Source: Variovorax sp. SG517
GTDB taxonomy: Bacteria > Pseudomonadota > Gammaproteobacteria > Burkholderiales > Burkholderiaceae_C
DNA: 64,000 nucleotides
NCBI RefSeq assembly: GCF_013376045.1
Contig: NZ_JABMJG010000013.1
Coordinates: 1-64,000 of the forward strand
Direction: 5' to 3'
Part shown: piece after piece, positions 34,551 through 44,600 of the stretch
Layout of the letters: every line of letters starts with the position of its first letter
How positions within the stretch are numbered: the first letter of the stretch is position 1
Position numbers and translations under genes: made by a program
Notes under the pieces: generated by a model
The model's database searches: none
What the model was told of the DNA's origin: nothing
What the model saw: the letters and a program-made list of their open reading frames with translations, nothing else

Positions 34551-37500
34551 TTACCAGGTGTCTACATATGCAACCGCCGGTCCCTGCGCCTTCGTGGCCG
34601 ATGAAAGGCCGCGCACCAGCCAGGTGCGCGTTTCCGCGGGGTCGATCACCGCGTCGATCTCCAGCGTCTGCGCCATGTGAATGGCCTCGCCGTTCTCGTA
34701 CTGCTGCGCCACCAGCTTCTTGAAGAGCGCATCGCGTTCGGCGCCCTCGGGCGCGGCGGCCAACTCCTTGCGGAAACCCAGCCGCACCGCACCTTCGAGC
34801 CCCATCGCGCCGAATTCGCCCGTGGGCCAGGCCACGGTGAACACCGGCGCATCGAAGCCGCCCGCCGTCATTGCCTGCGCGCCCAGGCCATAGCCCTTGC
34901 GCAGCACCACGGCAAAGAAGGGCACGCGCAGATGCGAGGCCACCATGAACATGCGGCACACGTGACGCACCTGCGCCTGCGCCTCGATCTCGGGCCCGAC
35001 CATGAAGCCTGGCGTGTCGCACAACGAAACAATTGGCAGGCCGTGCGCATTGCACAGCTGCATGAAGCGCGCGGACTTGTCGGCCGCCTCCACGTCGATC
35101 GCGCCGCCCAGGTGATGCGGGTTGTTGGCCATCAGCCCGACCGGCCTGCCCTCGATGCGCGCGAGCGCGGTGACGATGCCCGCGCCGAAGCCCGCGCGCA
35201 GCTCGAGCAGCGATCCGGTGTCGGCCACGCCGCGCATCGCGGCGCGCACGTCGTACACGCGCAGGCGGTTCTCGGGCACCACGTGGCGCAGCGTGCGCGG
35301 GTCGGCGCACTGCCAGTCGGAGGTCGCGCCCTGGAAGTACGAGAGGTACTGCTTCGCGGCGGCCACCGCCGCGGCCTCGTCTTCCACCAGGATGTCGATC
35401 ACGCCGTTGCGCGACTGCACGCCGCTCGGCCCGATCTGCTCCGGCGCGAAGGTGCCGAGCCCGCCGCCCTCGATCATCGCGGGGCCGCTCATGCCGATGT
35501 TGCTGCCCCTGGTGGCGATGATCACGTCGGCGCATCCCAGCAGCGCCGCATTGCCCGCGAAGCAGCGGCCATGCACGATGCCCACCACCGGCACCTTGCC
35601 CGACAGCGCCGCGAACTGGCTGAAGGTGTGGTTGTTGAGGCCGGCCACGATGGGCATGTCGGTGTCGCCCGGCCGCCCGCCGCCGCCTTCCGCGAACAGC
35701 ACCACCGGCAGCTTCAGCTGGTGCGCCACCGCGAGCAGCCGGTCGGTCTTGTGGTGGTTGCGCATGCCCTGCGTGCCGGCCAGCACGGTGTAGTCGTAGG
35801 CCAGCACCGCGCAGCGCGAGGCCTCGGGGCCGAACTGCTTCGCGTTGACGCTGCCCAGCCCCGTGACCATGCCGTCGGCGGGCGTGTTGGCGACGAGGTC
35901 TTCCAGCGTGCGCCGCCGCGTCTGCGCGGCGATGGCCAGCGCGCCGTACTCGATGAAGTTGCCGGAGTCGGACGCGGTGTCGCACAGGTCCGCGATGTTC
36001 TCGCGCGCGGTGCGCCCGCCTTGCGCGTGACGCTTGTCGACGGCCGCCTTGCGGTTGGCGTCGAGCGTGTAGGCATGGCGGTCGATCACCTTCCGCAGGT
36101 CGGGGCGGATCGCATCGAGGTCATGCTCCGCACGGGCTTCCGCCTGCACGGTCTGCGCATCGACTGCTTCGAGCTGCACCAGCGACTGCCCTTCGACGAG
36201 ATAGTCGCCCGGCGCCGCCAGCAGCGCCACCACGCGGCCGGCCACAGGCGCATGCAGCAGGTGCTCCATCTTCATGGCCTCGAGCACGCCGAGCTGCGCA
36301 CCGACCGGCAGCACGTCGCCCACCTCGACCTCGAACTGCACGAGACGCGCGGGCATCGGGGCCTTGACGGTGAGTTCGTCCGATCCGTCGTCGGCGACAA
36401 CGGGCGGCGGCTCGGCGGACGCCGTCACCGTCTTCCGCGCCTGCTTCTCGAAGGCTGACGCAGCGGCGAGCAGATCTCCCAGGTGCGCCTCCACGAAGCG
36501 CGTGTGCACCGCCTGCGTCGCGAACTCGGGCCGTGCCGCGATGGCGCGCAGCAGCGCCAGGTTGGTGGCGATGCCCTCGATGTGGCATTCGTCGAGCGCG
36601 CGCAGCGAGCGGCGCAGCGCATCCTCGAAGCGCGGCGACGGCGAATGCACGATGAGCTTGGCCAGCAGCGTGTCGTAGTGCGGCGAAGGCGCGAGGCCCG
36701 CGTAGCCATGCGTGTCCACCCGCACGCCGGGGCCGGCCGGCAGGTCGAAGCGCGCGAGCGTGCCGCCCGATGGCCGCGCGTTGCCGTGGGCATCGAGCGT
36801 TTCGGCGTTGATGCGCCACTGCACCGCGAAGCCGCGCTGCGGCGCGGTGCGGTCGGCCTCCACGCCGAGCTCGGCCAGCGGCTGGCCGGCCGCGACGGCG
36901 ATCTGCAGCTGCACCAGATCCAGCCCCGTCACCGCCTCGGTCACGGTGTGCTCCACTTGCAGGCGCGGATTGGCCTCGATGAACACAAAGGGCAGCGTCG
37001 CCGATGCCGCATCGACCAGGAACTCGAAGGTGCCGAGCCCGCGGTAGCCCACCGCCTTGGCCATGCGCAGCGCGGCCTGCGTGACCTGCGCGCGCAAGGC
37101 CTCGGGCAGCGAGGGGCTGGGCGCGATCTCCACCAGCTTCTGGAAGCGCCGCTGCAGCGTGCATTCGCGCTCGCCGAGGCTGGCCACGGCCTTGCCGTCG
37201 CCGATCACCTGCACCTCGATGTGCCGTGCGTTCAGCATCAGCCGCTCGACGTACACGCCCTCGATGCCGAACGCCGCCCTGGCCTCCGACATGCAGCGCG
37301 CATGCGCCTCGGGCAACTCCTGCGCATCCAGCACCGCGCGCATGCCACGCCCGCCGCCGCCGCCGATGGCCTTGACCATCACGCCAGCGCCCTGCGCCTG
37401 GTGCTCGGCGAAGAAGGCCTGCGCCTGCGCGAGCGTCACGGCGCCGGCGCTGCCGGGCATCACCGGCACGTCGCACTGCGTTGCGAGTTCGCGTGCACGT

Positions 37501-37850
37501 GCCTTGTCGCCGAACAGGTCGAGCTGTTCGGGCGTAGGGCCGATGAAGACCAGGCCCGCATCCGCACAGGCCTGCGCGAAATCGGCGCGCTCGCTGAGGA
37601 AGCCGTAGCCGGGATGCACAGCGTCGCAGCCCTGCGCCTTCGCTACCGCGATCAGCGCGGCGGCATCGAGATATGCGGAGGGGCCGGTGGCATCGAGCGC
37701 CACCGCCGTGTCGGCCAGCTGCGCATGTAGTGCGGCGCCATCGTCGCGCGCATGCACGGCCACGCTGGCAATGCCCAGGTCGCGCAGCGCGCGCACCAGG
37801 CGCACCGCGATCTCGCCGCGGTTGGCAATCAGAACTTTGGAGAACAGCAA
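34551..37850 (-). CDS. Single-chain multidomain acyl-CoA carboxylase (BC-BCCP-CT)
   Basis: A biotin-dependent acyl-CoA carboxylase with all parts in one 1099-residue chain. Biotin carboxylase is N-terminal (about 1-445: FSKVLIANRGEIAVR, GYGFLSE, a GGGGGRGM glycine loop, FIEANPRLQVEHTVTE). The biotin carrier domain has EAMKMEH with the biotinyl Lys at 527. Carboxyltransferase fills about 600-1099 (HGRCFAGNAALLGCAD, NNPHHLGGAIDVEAADK, LCDTPGFMVG). The same order and about 118 kDa size describe the single-chain long-chain acyl-CoA carboxylases (LCC). I chose a TTG start at 37850: it follows GAGAGG by 6 bases and lies 10 bases after the ligase stop; an ATG at 37904 would lie inside the ligase gene. 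Probably translated from the ligase transcript. Confidence 0.9.
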   Translation of the reverse strand: MLFSKVLIANRGEIAVRLVRALRDLGIASVAVHARDDGAALHAQLADTAVALDATGPSAYLDAAALIAVAKAQGCDAVHPGYGFLSERADFAQACADAGLVFIGPTPEQLDLFGDKARARELATQCDVPVMPGSAGAVTLAQAQAFFAEHQAQGAGVMVKAIGGGGGRGMRAVLDAQELPEAHARCMSEARAAFGIEGVYVERLMLNARHIEVQVIGDGKAVASLGERECTLQRRFQKLVEIAPSPSLPEALRAQVTQAALRMAKAVGYRGLGTFEFLVDAASATLPFVFIEANPRLQVEHTVTEAVTGLDLVQLQIAVAAGQPLAELGVEADRTAPQRGFAVQWRINAETLDAHGNARPSGGTLARFDLPAGPGVRVDTHGYAGLAPSPHYDTLLAKLIVHSPSPRFEDALRRSLRALDECHIEGIATNLALLRAIAARPEFATQAVHTRFVEAHLGDLLAAASAFEKQARKTVTASAEPPPVVADDGSDELTVKAPMPARLVQFEVEVGDVLPVGAQLGVLEAMKMEHLLHAPVAGRVVALLAAPGDYLVEGQSLVQLEAVDAQTVQAEARAEHDLDAIRPDLRKVIDRHAYTLDANRKAAVDKRHAQGGRTARENIADLCDTASDSGNFIEYGALAIAAQTRRRTLEDLVANTPADGMVTGLGSVNAKQFGPEASRCAVLAYDYTVLAGTQGMRNHHKTDRLLAVAHQLKLPVVLFAEGGGGRPGDTDMPIVAGLNNHTFSQFAALSGKVPVVGIVHGRCFAGNAALLGCADVIIATRGSNIGMSGPAMIEGGGLGTFAPEQIGPSGVQSRNGVIDILVEDEAAAVAAAKQYLSYFQGATSDWQCADPRTLRHVVPENRLRVYDVRAAMRGVADTGSLLELRAGFGAGIVTALARIEGRPVGLMANNPHHLGGAIDVEAADKSARFMQLCNAHGLPIVSLCDTPGFMVGPEIEAQAQVRHVCRMFMVASHLRVPFFAVVLRKGYGLGAQAMTAGGFDAPVFTVAWPTGEFGAMGLEGAVRLGFRKELAAAPEGAERDALFKKLVAQQYENGEAIHMAQTLEIDAVIDPAETRTWLVRGLSSATKAQGPAVAYVDTW

Positions 37851-37860
37851 ACGGAACCTC

Positions 37861-39474
37861 TCAGCTTTTGTCTTTGAGCAGGCGGCGCAGCACCTTGCCC
37901 GCACCGGTGGTGGGCAGCGCGTCGATGAAGCTCACCGCGCGCGGCGCCTTGTAGCTCGCCATGTTGTCGCGCGCCCAGGCGATGAGCGCATCGGCATCGA
38001 GCTCGGCGCCGGACTTGCGCACGATGAAGGCCTTCACCACCTCGCCTTTTTCCGCGTCGGGCTGCGCGATGACGGCCGCCTGCGCCACCGCCGGATGCTT
38101 GATGAGGATGGTCTCGACCTCCTCGGGGAACACGCTGTAGCCCGAGACCTTGATCATTTCCTTGAAGCGGCCGATGAAGGTGAGGTAGCCGTCGGCGTCG
38201 ATCTTGCCCATGTCGCCCGTGTGCACCCAGCCGTTGCGCAGCGTGGCGGCCGTGGCCTCGGGCTTGTTCCAGTAGCCCTTGAAGGTACCGGGGCTGGTGA
38301 GCACGATCTCGCCGACCTCGCCCGCGGGCAGGTCGGCCTGCGTGTCGGCATCGACGATGCGGATCTTCACGCCCGGCACCGCCACGCCCTGCGTGCCCCA
38401 GCGCGGCGCATGGTGCGGCGTGTAGGTGTCGCAGGTGTGGGTCTCGCTCAGGCCGTAGGCGGCCTCGAAGGAAGTGCAGTTGGGCGCATGCGAGCGCCAC
38501 TGCAGCGCCAGCGGTTCGGTGAAGGCGATGCCGAAGCTGGTCACCGGGTTCATCTTCAGGCTGCGCAGGTCGAAGGACGCGATGTCCGGCACCTGCATGC
38601 AGGCCACGTTCATCGGCGCGATGCTGTACCACCAGCTCACCTTGTAGGCGGCAATGGCCTGCAGCGCCGCGCGCGGATCGAAGCGATGCAGCAACACCGA
38701 GGCGGCACCGGTGAGCACCGGCACGTTGACGCCCATCAGCATGCCGGCGATGTGATAGAGCGGCGCGATGGACAGCAGCACGTCGTCGGGCCCCACGCCG
38801 TTGCAGTCGGCCGCCGCGCGCGTCTTGAAGAGCGCGTTGCCGTAGCTCAGCATCGCCCCCTTGGGCAGGCCGGTGGTGCCCGAGGTGTAGGTCATGAGCG
38901 CGACGTCGTCCATGTCGATGGCCACCGGCTGCGGCCTGGCGTCGGCGCGCATCACGGCGAGGAAGTCTTCGCAGCCTTCGGCCGTGGCGCGGCCAGCCCT
39001 GCGCTCTGCCGCCAGCTCCGGCGGCAGGTCGAGCTCGGGCTCGGGCGGCAGCAGGTCGGCGTAGTGCACCACGAACACGTGTTCGAGCGCGCTCTGCGGC
39101 TGCACCTTGCGCACCACCGGCAACAGCGGCGCAGCCGCGACGATCACGCGCGCCTTCAGGTCGTTGACCTGGTAGGCCAGCTCGTGCTCCTTGTTGAGCG
39201 GCCCGCTCGGGCAGACGACGGCGCCGATCTTCTGGATGCCGAAGTGCGCGACAAGGTACTGCGGACAGTTGTTGAGGAAGAGCACCACCGGCTCGCCCTT
39301 CTTCACGCCCAGCGCCTGCAGGCGCGCGGCGAAGGCGTCGCTCGCACGGTCGAGCTCGTCCCAGCTCATCGCGTGGCCGTACCAGATGCAGGCGGGGCTG
39401 GCGCCGCGTTCTCGCGCGTGGGCGCGCAGGTACTCGTGCAGGGGCTGCTGCGGGCGTTCGGGCAATGTCTCCAT
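37861..39474 (-). CDS. AMP-forming acyl-CoA ligase
   Basis: ANL-superfamily acyl-CoA synthetase of 537 residues. P-loop motif TYTSGTTGLPKGAM at about residues 190-203, adenylate contact AAYGLSETHT, GYWNKPEATA, the hinge Asp in HTGDMGKIDADGYL, and the catalytic C-terminal Lys in LPTTGAGKVLRR. Medium- or long-chain fatty acid or an aryl acid could be the substrate. It is the first gene of a two-gene operon with the single-chain carboxylase, so its acyl-CoA product is likely the carboxylase substrate. The TetR gene is divergent. Confidence 0.9.
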   Translation of the reverse strand: METLPERPQQPLHEYLRAHARERGASPACIWYGHAMSWDELDRASDAFAARLQALGVKKGEPVVLFLNNCPQYLVAHFGIQKIGAVVCPSGPLNKEHELAYQVNDLKARVIVAAAPLLPVVRKVQPQSALEHVFVVHYADLLPPEPELDLPPELAAERRAGRATAEGCEDFLAVMRADARPQPVAIDMDDVALMTYTSGTTGLPKGAMLSYGNALFKTRAAADCNGVGPDDVLLSIAPLYHIAGMLMGVNVPVLTGAASVLLHRFDPRAALQAIAAYKVSWWYSIAPMNVACMQVPDIASFDLRSLKMNPVTSFGIAFTEPLALQWRSHAPNCTSFEAAYGLSETHTCDTYTPHHAPRWGTQGVAVPGVKIRIVDADTQADLPAGEVGEIVLTSPGTFKGYWNKPEATAATLRNGWVHTGDMGKIDADGYLTFIGRFKEMIKVSGYSVFPEEVETILIKHPAVAQAAVIAQPDAEKGEVVKAFIVRKSGAELDADALIAWARDNMASYKAPRAVSFIDALPTTGAGKVLRRLLKDKS

Positions 39475-39559
39475 GGCGTCACTTTCTCAGGGTTATCGAT
39501 AGCAGCCCGCAAGGGGCTGGCGCTTGCCAATGGTGCATGGTGCACGAACAATCCTACCC

Positions 39560-40249
39560 ATGGGTATAACTTCCGCGACACGGCAAAAACCCTCTGGAGA
39601 CCAGAGCGACACCACGGCACAGCCTCACCTGCCGCAAGGCACTGGCCGCCAGCGCGCGGCCACGCAGGGCACCGACCTGCAGCGCGAGCGCATCCTGCAG
39701 GCGGCCGCGCAGCTCTTCGCGGCGCAGGGCTACGCCAACACCACCATGGCGCAGATCGTGCGCGAACTGGGCGTGACCAAGCCCTTCGTGTACTACTACT
39801 TCCGCGACAAGCAGGAGATCTTCGAGACGCTGTCGTGGCGTCCCGCGGTCGACTGCTTCACCGCACTCGACTTCGCCGCCACCGATCCGCGCCGCGCGAG
39901 CGAGAAGGTGCTCGAAGGCCTGGAGCGGCTGATCCGCGCGACCATCTCGCACCACCCGGTGGCCTTCTTCCCGTACCGCGAGCCGCAGGTGTACCGCCCC
40001 GAATACATCGCAGCGCAGAAGAAGCTCGCGCATCACTTCTACGAGCTGCTGTGCCCGCTGCTCGAGGAAGCGCGCGCCGACGGCGACCTCGACTTCACCG
40101 AAACCAAGATCACCGCGCTCGCGGCCTGCAGCCTGCCGGGCTTCCTCTACAGCTGGTATCGCCCGGGAGGGCGCCTCTCGCCCGACGAGGTCGTGGCCGA
40201 GCTCACCAGGCTGGCAAGCCGCGTGATCGGGCTGCGAACGAAGAACTGA
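39560..40249 (+). CDS. TetR-family regulator
   Basis: A 229-residue repressor. The N-terminal helix-turn-helix is RERILQAAAQLFAAQGYANT, then IVRELGVTKPFVYYYFRDKQ; the remainder is a ligand-binding helical domain. It is divergent from the ligase-carboxylase operon (85 bases between starts) and lies 27 bases before the solute-binding protein gene, so it probably controls both, with an acyl-CoA-like effector. Start uncertain: ATG at 39560 chosen; an ATG at 39530 is possible. A direct repeat ATGGTGCATGGTGC near 39530 may be part of an operator. Confidence 0.85.
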   Translation: MGITSATRQKPSGDQSDTTAQPHLPQGTGRQRAATQGTDLQRERILQAAAQLFAAQGYANTTMAQIVRELGVTKPFVYYYFRDKQEIFETLSWRPAVDCFTALDFAATDPRRASEKVLEGLERLIRATISHHPVAFFPYREPQVYRPEYIAAQKKLAHHFYELLCPLLEEARADGDLDFTETKITALAACSLPGFLYSWYRPGGRLSPDEVVAELTRLASRVIGLRTKN

Positions 40250-40276
40250 AGACAACACCTCCGGAGACAAAGCACC

Positions 40277-41533
40277 ATGAAGTTCAGGAAAGCGCCACTG
40301 GCGCGGATCGCCCTTGCCTGCCTGATTGCCGCCGCCGGCGCGGCACACGCCCAGCAGGCGACCTACAAGATCGCCTACATCGACCCGCTCTCGGGCCCCT
40401 TCGCCAACGTGGGCGAGCTGATGCTGATGCACACGCAGTACGCCATCGAGGACATCAACGCGAAGGGCGGCGTGCTCGGCGGTACGAAGCTGCAGCTGCT
40501 GCAGTTCGACAGCAAGCTCTCGGCCCAGGAGAGCCAGAGCGCGCTGCAGGCGGCCATCGACCAGGGCGCGAAGGCCATCGTGACCGGCGGCTCGGGCTCC
40601 TCGGTGGTCACGGCGCTGGTGCAGTCGGTGGCGCGCTGGAACCAGCGCAACCCGGGCAAGGAGCTGATCGTGCTGAACCACTCCTCCATCGACCCCGAGA
40701 TGACGGGCAAAGGCTGCAGCTTCTGGCACTTCCAGACCGAGGCCAACACCGCGATGAAGATGAAGGCGCTGGCCAACTACATCAAGAAGACGCCCGACGT
40801 GAAGAAGGTGTACTTGCTGAACCAGGACTACGCGCACGGCAAGCAGTGGGCGAGCTACGGCAGGCAGCTGGTGGGCCTGGCACGGCCCGACATCCAGTTC
40901 GTGGGCGAGACGCTGCACCCCATCGGCCGCGTGAAAGACTTCGCGCCCTACATCGCCAACGTGAAGCAAAGCGGCGCCGACTCGGTCATCACCGGCAACT
41001 GGGGCCAGGACATGACGCTGCTGCTGAAGGCCGCGGGAGACGCGGGCTACAACCTGCGCTACTTCAACCACAGCGCGGGCTCGGTGCCGGGCACGGTCAC
41101 GGCCGTGTCGCAGGCCAAGCTGGGCCAGCTGACCTGGGTGGCCGAATGGCACCCGGGCGAGGCCGACACGCCCAAGGTGGACGCGCTCGCCAAGGCCTAC
41201 AAGGCCAAGACCGGCAAGGACTTCCTCGCGCCGCGCATCGACATGACGCCGCGCCTGCTGGCCGCGGCCATCAACAAGGCCGGCTCCACCGACACGGTGA
41301 AGGTCGCGCATGCGCTCGAAGACCTGAGCTTCGACTCCGTGGTGGGCCCGGTGCGCATGCGCGCCGAAGACCACCAGCTGCTGCTGCCGCAGGTGGTCAA
41401 CACCATCGTGCCGGTGGACGGCAAGACGGTGAAGACCGGCTGGGAAGGCACGAACTATGGTTTTCGCACCGACGCGGTCTATACCGGGAACGAACTGGCA
41501 CAGGGCACGGAGTGCAAGATGGTCCGGCCCTGA
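40277..41533 (+). CDS. ABC transporter substrate-binding protein, branched-chain (LivK) type
   Basis: A 418-residue periplasmic type I binding protein. Signal peptide ends AHAQQ near residue 25, ribosome site GGAG. The fold landmarks are KIAYIDPLSGPFANVGE near residue 30, INAKGGVLGG near 60 and GGSGSSVVTALVQ near 105. No permease or ATPase genes (livHMGF type) are next to it, so it is an orphan receptor or uses a transporter elsewhere. Given its neighbours, the ligand may be an aromatic or fatty acid rather than an amino acid. Confidence 0.88.
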   Translation: MKFRKAPLARIALACLIAAAGAAHAQQATYKIAYIDPLSGPFANVGELMLMHTQYAIEDINAKGGVLGGTKLQLLQFDSKLSAQESQSALQAAIDQGAKAIVTGGSGSSVVTALVQSVARWNQRNPGKELIVLNHSSIDPEMTGKGCSFWHFQTEANTAMKMKALANYIKKTPDVKKVYLLNQDYAHGKQWASYGRQLVGLARPDIQFVGETLHPIGRVKDFAPYIANVKQSGADSVITGNWGQDMTLLLKAAGDAGYNLRYFNHSAGSVPGTVTAVSQAKLGQLTWVAEWHPGEADTPKVDALAKAYKAKTGKDFLAPRIDMTPRLLAAAINKAGSTDTVKVAHALEDLSFDSVVGPVRMRAEDHQLLLPQVVNTIVPVDGKTVKTGWEGTNYGFRTDAVYTGNELAQGTECKMVRP

Positions 41534-41673
41534 GCTATTTCTTCACGACTGCTGAAGAGGGCGGGGTCTTGTAAGGGAAACCCCGTCCTGCCTGTCGCCT
41601 GTGCCGTCGGGATACTCCGGCTTGCGAAGCCCGGATATCAGAGGCGGGTCCATTCCAAAGGCACAACAAGACC

Positions 41674-44600
41674 ATGGCAGGCAAAAACTCGCTCCACCCG
41701 ATCCCGCATCCGGCGAAGAAGCCCTTCGTCGGCAACCTGCTGTCGATCGGCTCCGACTCGCCCGTGCTCGACATGTGGAAGATCGCGCAGGACCTCGGCG
41801 GCATCTACTGGCTGGACATGCCGGGCATGCCGGTGATCGTGGTGTCGTCGCCCGCGCTGGTGGACGAGCTCTGCGAGGAAGAGCGCTTCGACAAGAGCAC
41901 GCGCGGCGCGCTGCGCCGGCTGCGCGCCGCGTCGCACGGCCTCTTCACTTCCGACACGCACGAGGAGACCTGGTCGAAGCCGCACAACATCCTCCTGGCC
42001 AACTTCAGCCAGCGTGCGATGCAGGCCTACCACCCGATGATGCTGGACATCGCAGGCCAGCTGGTCACCAAGTGGGAGCGGCTGAACTTCGACGAGGAGG
42101 TGGACGTGGTGCGCGACATGACCGCGCTCACGCTCGACACCATCGGCCTGTGCGGCTTCGGCTACCGCTTCAACTCCTTCTACCGCGAGGGCTTCCACCC
42201 GTTCGTCGATGCGATGGTGCGCACGCTGGAGACGGTGCAGAACCGCCGCGGCCTGCCGCTCGAAGAGCTGATGCTGAAGAAGGAGCTCGCCCAGCAGCGC
42301 AAGGACATCCGCTACATGCACAAGATGGTGGAAGACATCATCGAGGAGCGGCGCACGAGCGGGGCCGACATCGCCACCAAGCCCGACCTGCTGAGCTACA
42401 TGATCGCGGGCGTGGACAAGAAGAGCGGCGAGAAGCTCACCGACAAGATGATCCGCGACGAGTGCATCGAATTCCTCATCGCGGGGCATGAGACCACCAG
42501 CGGGCTGCTGTCATTCGCCATCTACTTCCTGCTGAACAACCCCGAGGCCATGGCCAAGGCGCAGGCCGAGGTCGACAACGTGTTCGGCCCCGACACCACG
42601 CAGAAGCCCACCTACGCGCAGGTCAACCGCCTGCAGTACGTGATGCAGGTGCTGAAGGAGTCGCTGCGGCTGTACCCGACGGCGCCCGCCATCTCGATGC
42701 GTGCCAAGGAAGACACGAAGATCGGCGGCCAGTACACGATCAAGAAGAACAACATGGTCATCATGCATGCGCTGGCGCTGCATCGCGACAAGGGCATCTG
42801 GGGCGAGGACGCCGACCGGTTCAACCCCGACCACTTCAGCCGCGAGGCCGAGCGCGAGCGTCCGGTGAACGCCTTCAAGCCCTTCGGCAACGGCCAGCGC
42901 GCCTGCATCGGGCGACAGTTCGCCCTGCAGGAGGCCGTGCTCACGCTGGGCATGATCCTGCAGCGCTTCAACCTGGTGGACCACACGGGCTACAAGCTGA
43001 AGATCAAGGAAGCGCTGACGATCAAGCCGGAGAACTTCAGGATCAAGGCGCTGCTGCGCGACCCGGCCACGCGCCCGCGCGGCAACATGAGCGATGCGGC
43101 CGCCGCGCCGGTGCAGCCCGCCAAGGCCGCCGAACGCAAGCCGCAGGCGGCGCGCCACGGCACCTCGCTGCTGGTGCTGCAGGGCTCGAACCTCGGCACC
43201 GCCGAAGACCTCGCGCGACAGCTCGCGGAGGCCGGCGAGATGCGCGGCTTCTCCACGCAGCTGGCCTCGCTCGACGACTACGCCGAGCGGCTGCCGGCCA
43301 GCGGCGCGGTCGCCATCGTCTGCGCCTCGTACAACGGCGCGGCGCCCGACAACGCGGCCGAGTTCCACCGCTGGCTCGACAAGGCCGACGACTCGCTCAA
43401 CGGCGTGCGCTTCAGCGTCTTCGGCTGCGGCAACACAGACTGGGCCTCCACCTACCAGGCCGTGCCGCGCCGCATCGACGAGCGGCTCGAAGCGCTGGGC
43501 GCCACGCGCGTCCACCCGCGCGGCGAAGGCGATGCGCGCGAGGACATGGACGGCGCCTTCCAGGACTGGAGCGACGCCCTGTGGCCCGAACTGGCGAAGG
43601 CCTTCGGCATCAAGACAGGCGCCGACACGCCCGCGCAGAGCGAGCCGCTCTACACGCTGGAAGAACTGCCGCCGCCGCAGAAGAACGCGATCGTCGATGC
43701 GCTGGGCGCGGTGGCGCTGCGCGTCATCGAGAACCGCGAGCTGCAAAGCGGCGGCAACGGAGAAGCCGGCCGATCCACGCGGCACGTCGAACTGATGCTG
43801 CCCGAGGGCCTCGTCTACCGCGCCGGCGACCACCTGAGCGTGGTGCCGCGCAACAGCCCCGCGCAGGTCGAACGCGCGATGGCGCGCTTCGGCTTCGACC
43901 GCACGGCCCACGTGCGCCTGCATGCCGTCGCGGGCCGCAAGGCGGCGCTGCCGGTGGAGCAGGTGATCGCGGTCGACCGCCTGCTGGGTGACTACGTCGA
44001 GCTGCAGGACGTGGCCACGCGCAAGCAGATCGCCACGCTCGCGGCGTACACCGAGTGCCCGTTCACGAAACCGAAGCTGGAGGCCCTCTCGGGCAGCGAC
44101 GAGGCCTCGCAGGCCGCGTACAAGGCCGAGGTGCTGCACAAGCGCAAGTCGCTGCTCGACCTGCTGGAAGAGCACCGCGCCTGCCAGGTGCCCTTCGCGG
44201 TGTTCCTGGAGATGCTGTCGCCGCTCTCGCCACGCTACTACTCGATCTCGTCGTCGCCGACGATGACGCCGGGCCGCTGCAGCGTGACGGTGGGCGTGGT
44301 GAGCGGGCCGGCCAAGTCGGGCATCGGCACCTTCGAGGGCGTGTGCTCCAACTTCCTGGCGCGCGCCGAGGCCGGCGACACGGTGCACGGCGTGGTGCGC
44401 GAGACCACGGCCGAAGGCTTCAGGCTGCCGGAAGATGCGAACCGGCCACTCATCATGGTCGGCCCCGGCACAGGGCTCGCGCCGTTCCGCGGCTTCCTGC
44501 AGGAGCGCGCGGCGCAGGCCGAGGCAGGCACCGCGCTCGGCGAGGCGCTGCTCTTCTTCGGCTGCCGCCATCCCGAGCAGGACTTCATCTACGCCGACGA

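Noticed and set aside
37687..41574. A 1295-codon plus-strand frame across ligase, TetR and binding-protein genes
   Set aside because: It crosses two well-supported genes in the wrong frame and one divergent promoter.
41534..41673. Imperfect GGGGT...ACCCC hairpin between the binding-protein and P450 genes as a terminator
   Set aside because: The stem is short and broken and no T-run follows, so I cannot support it.
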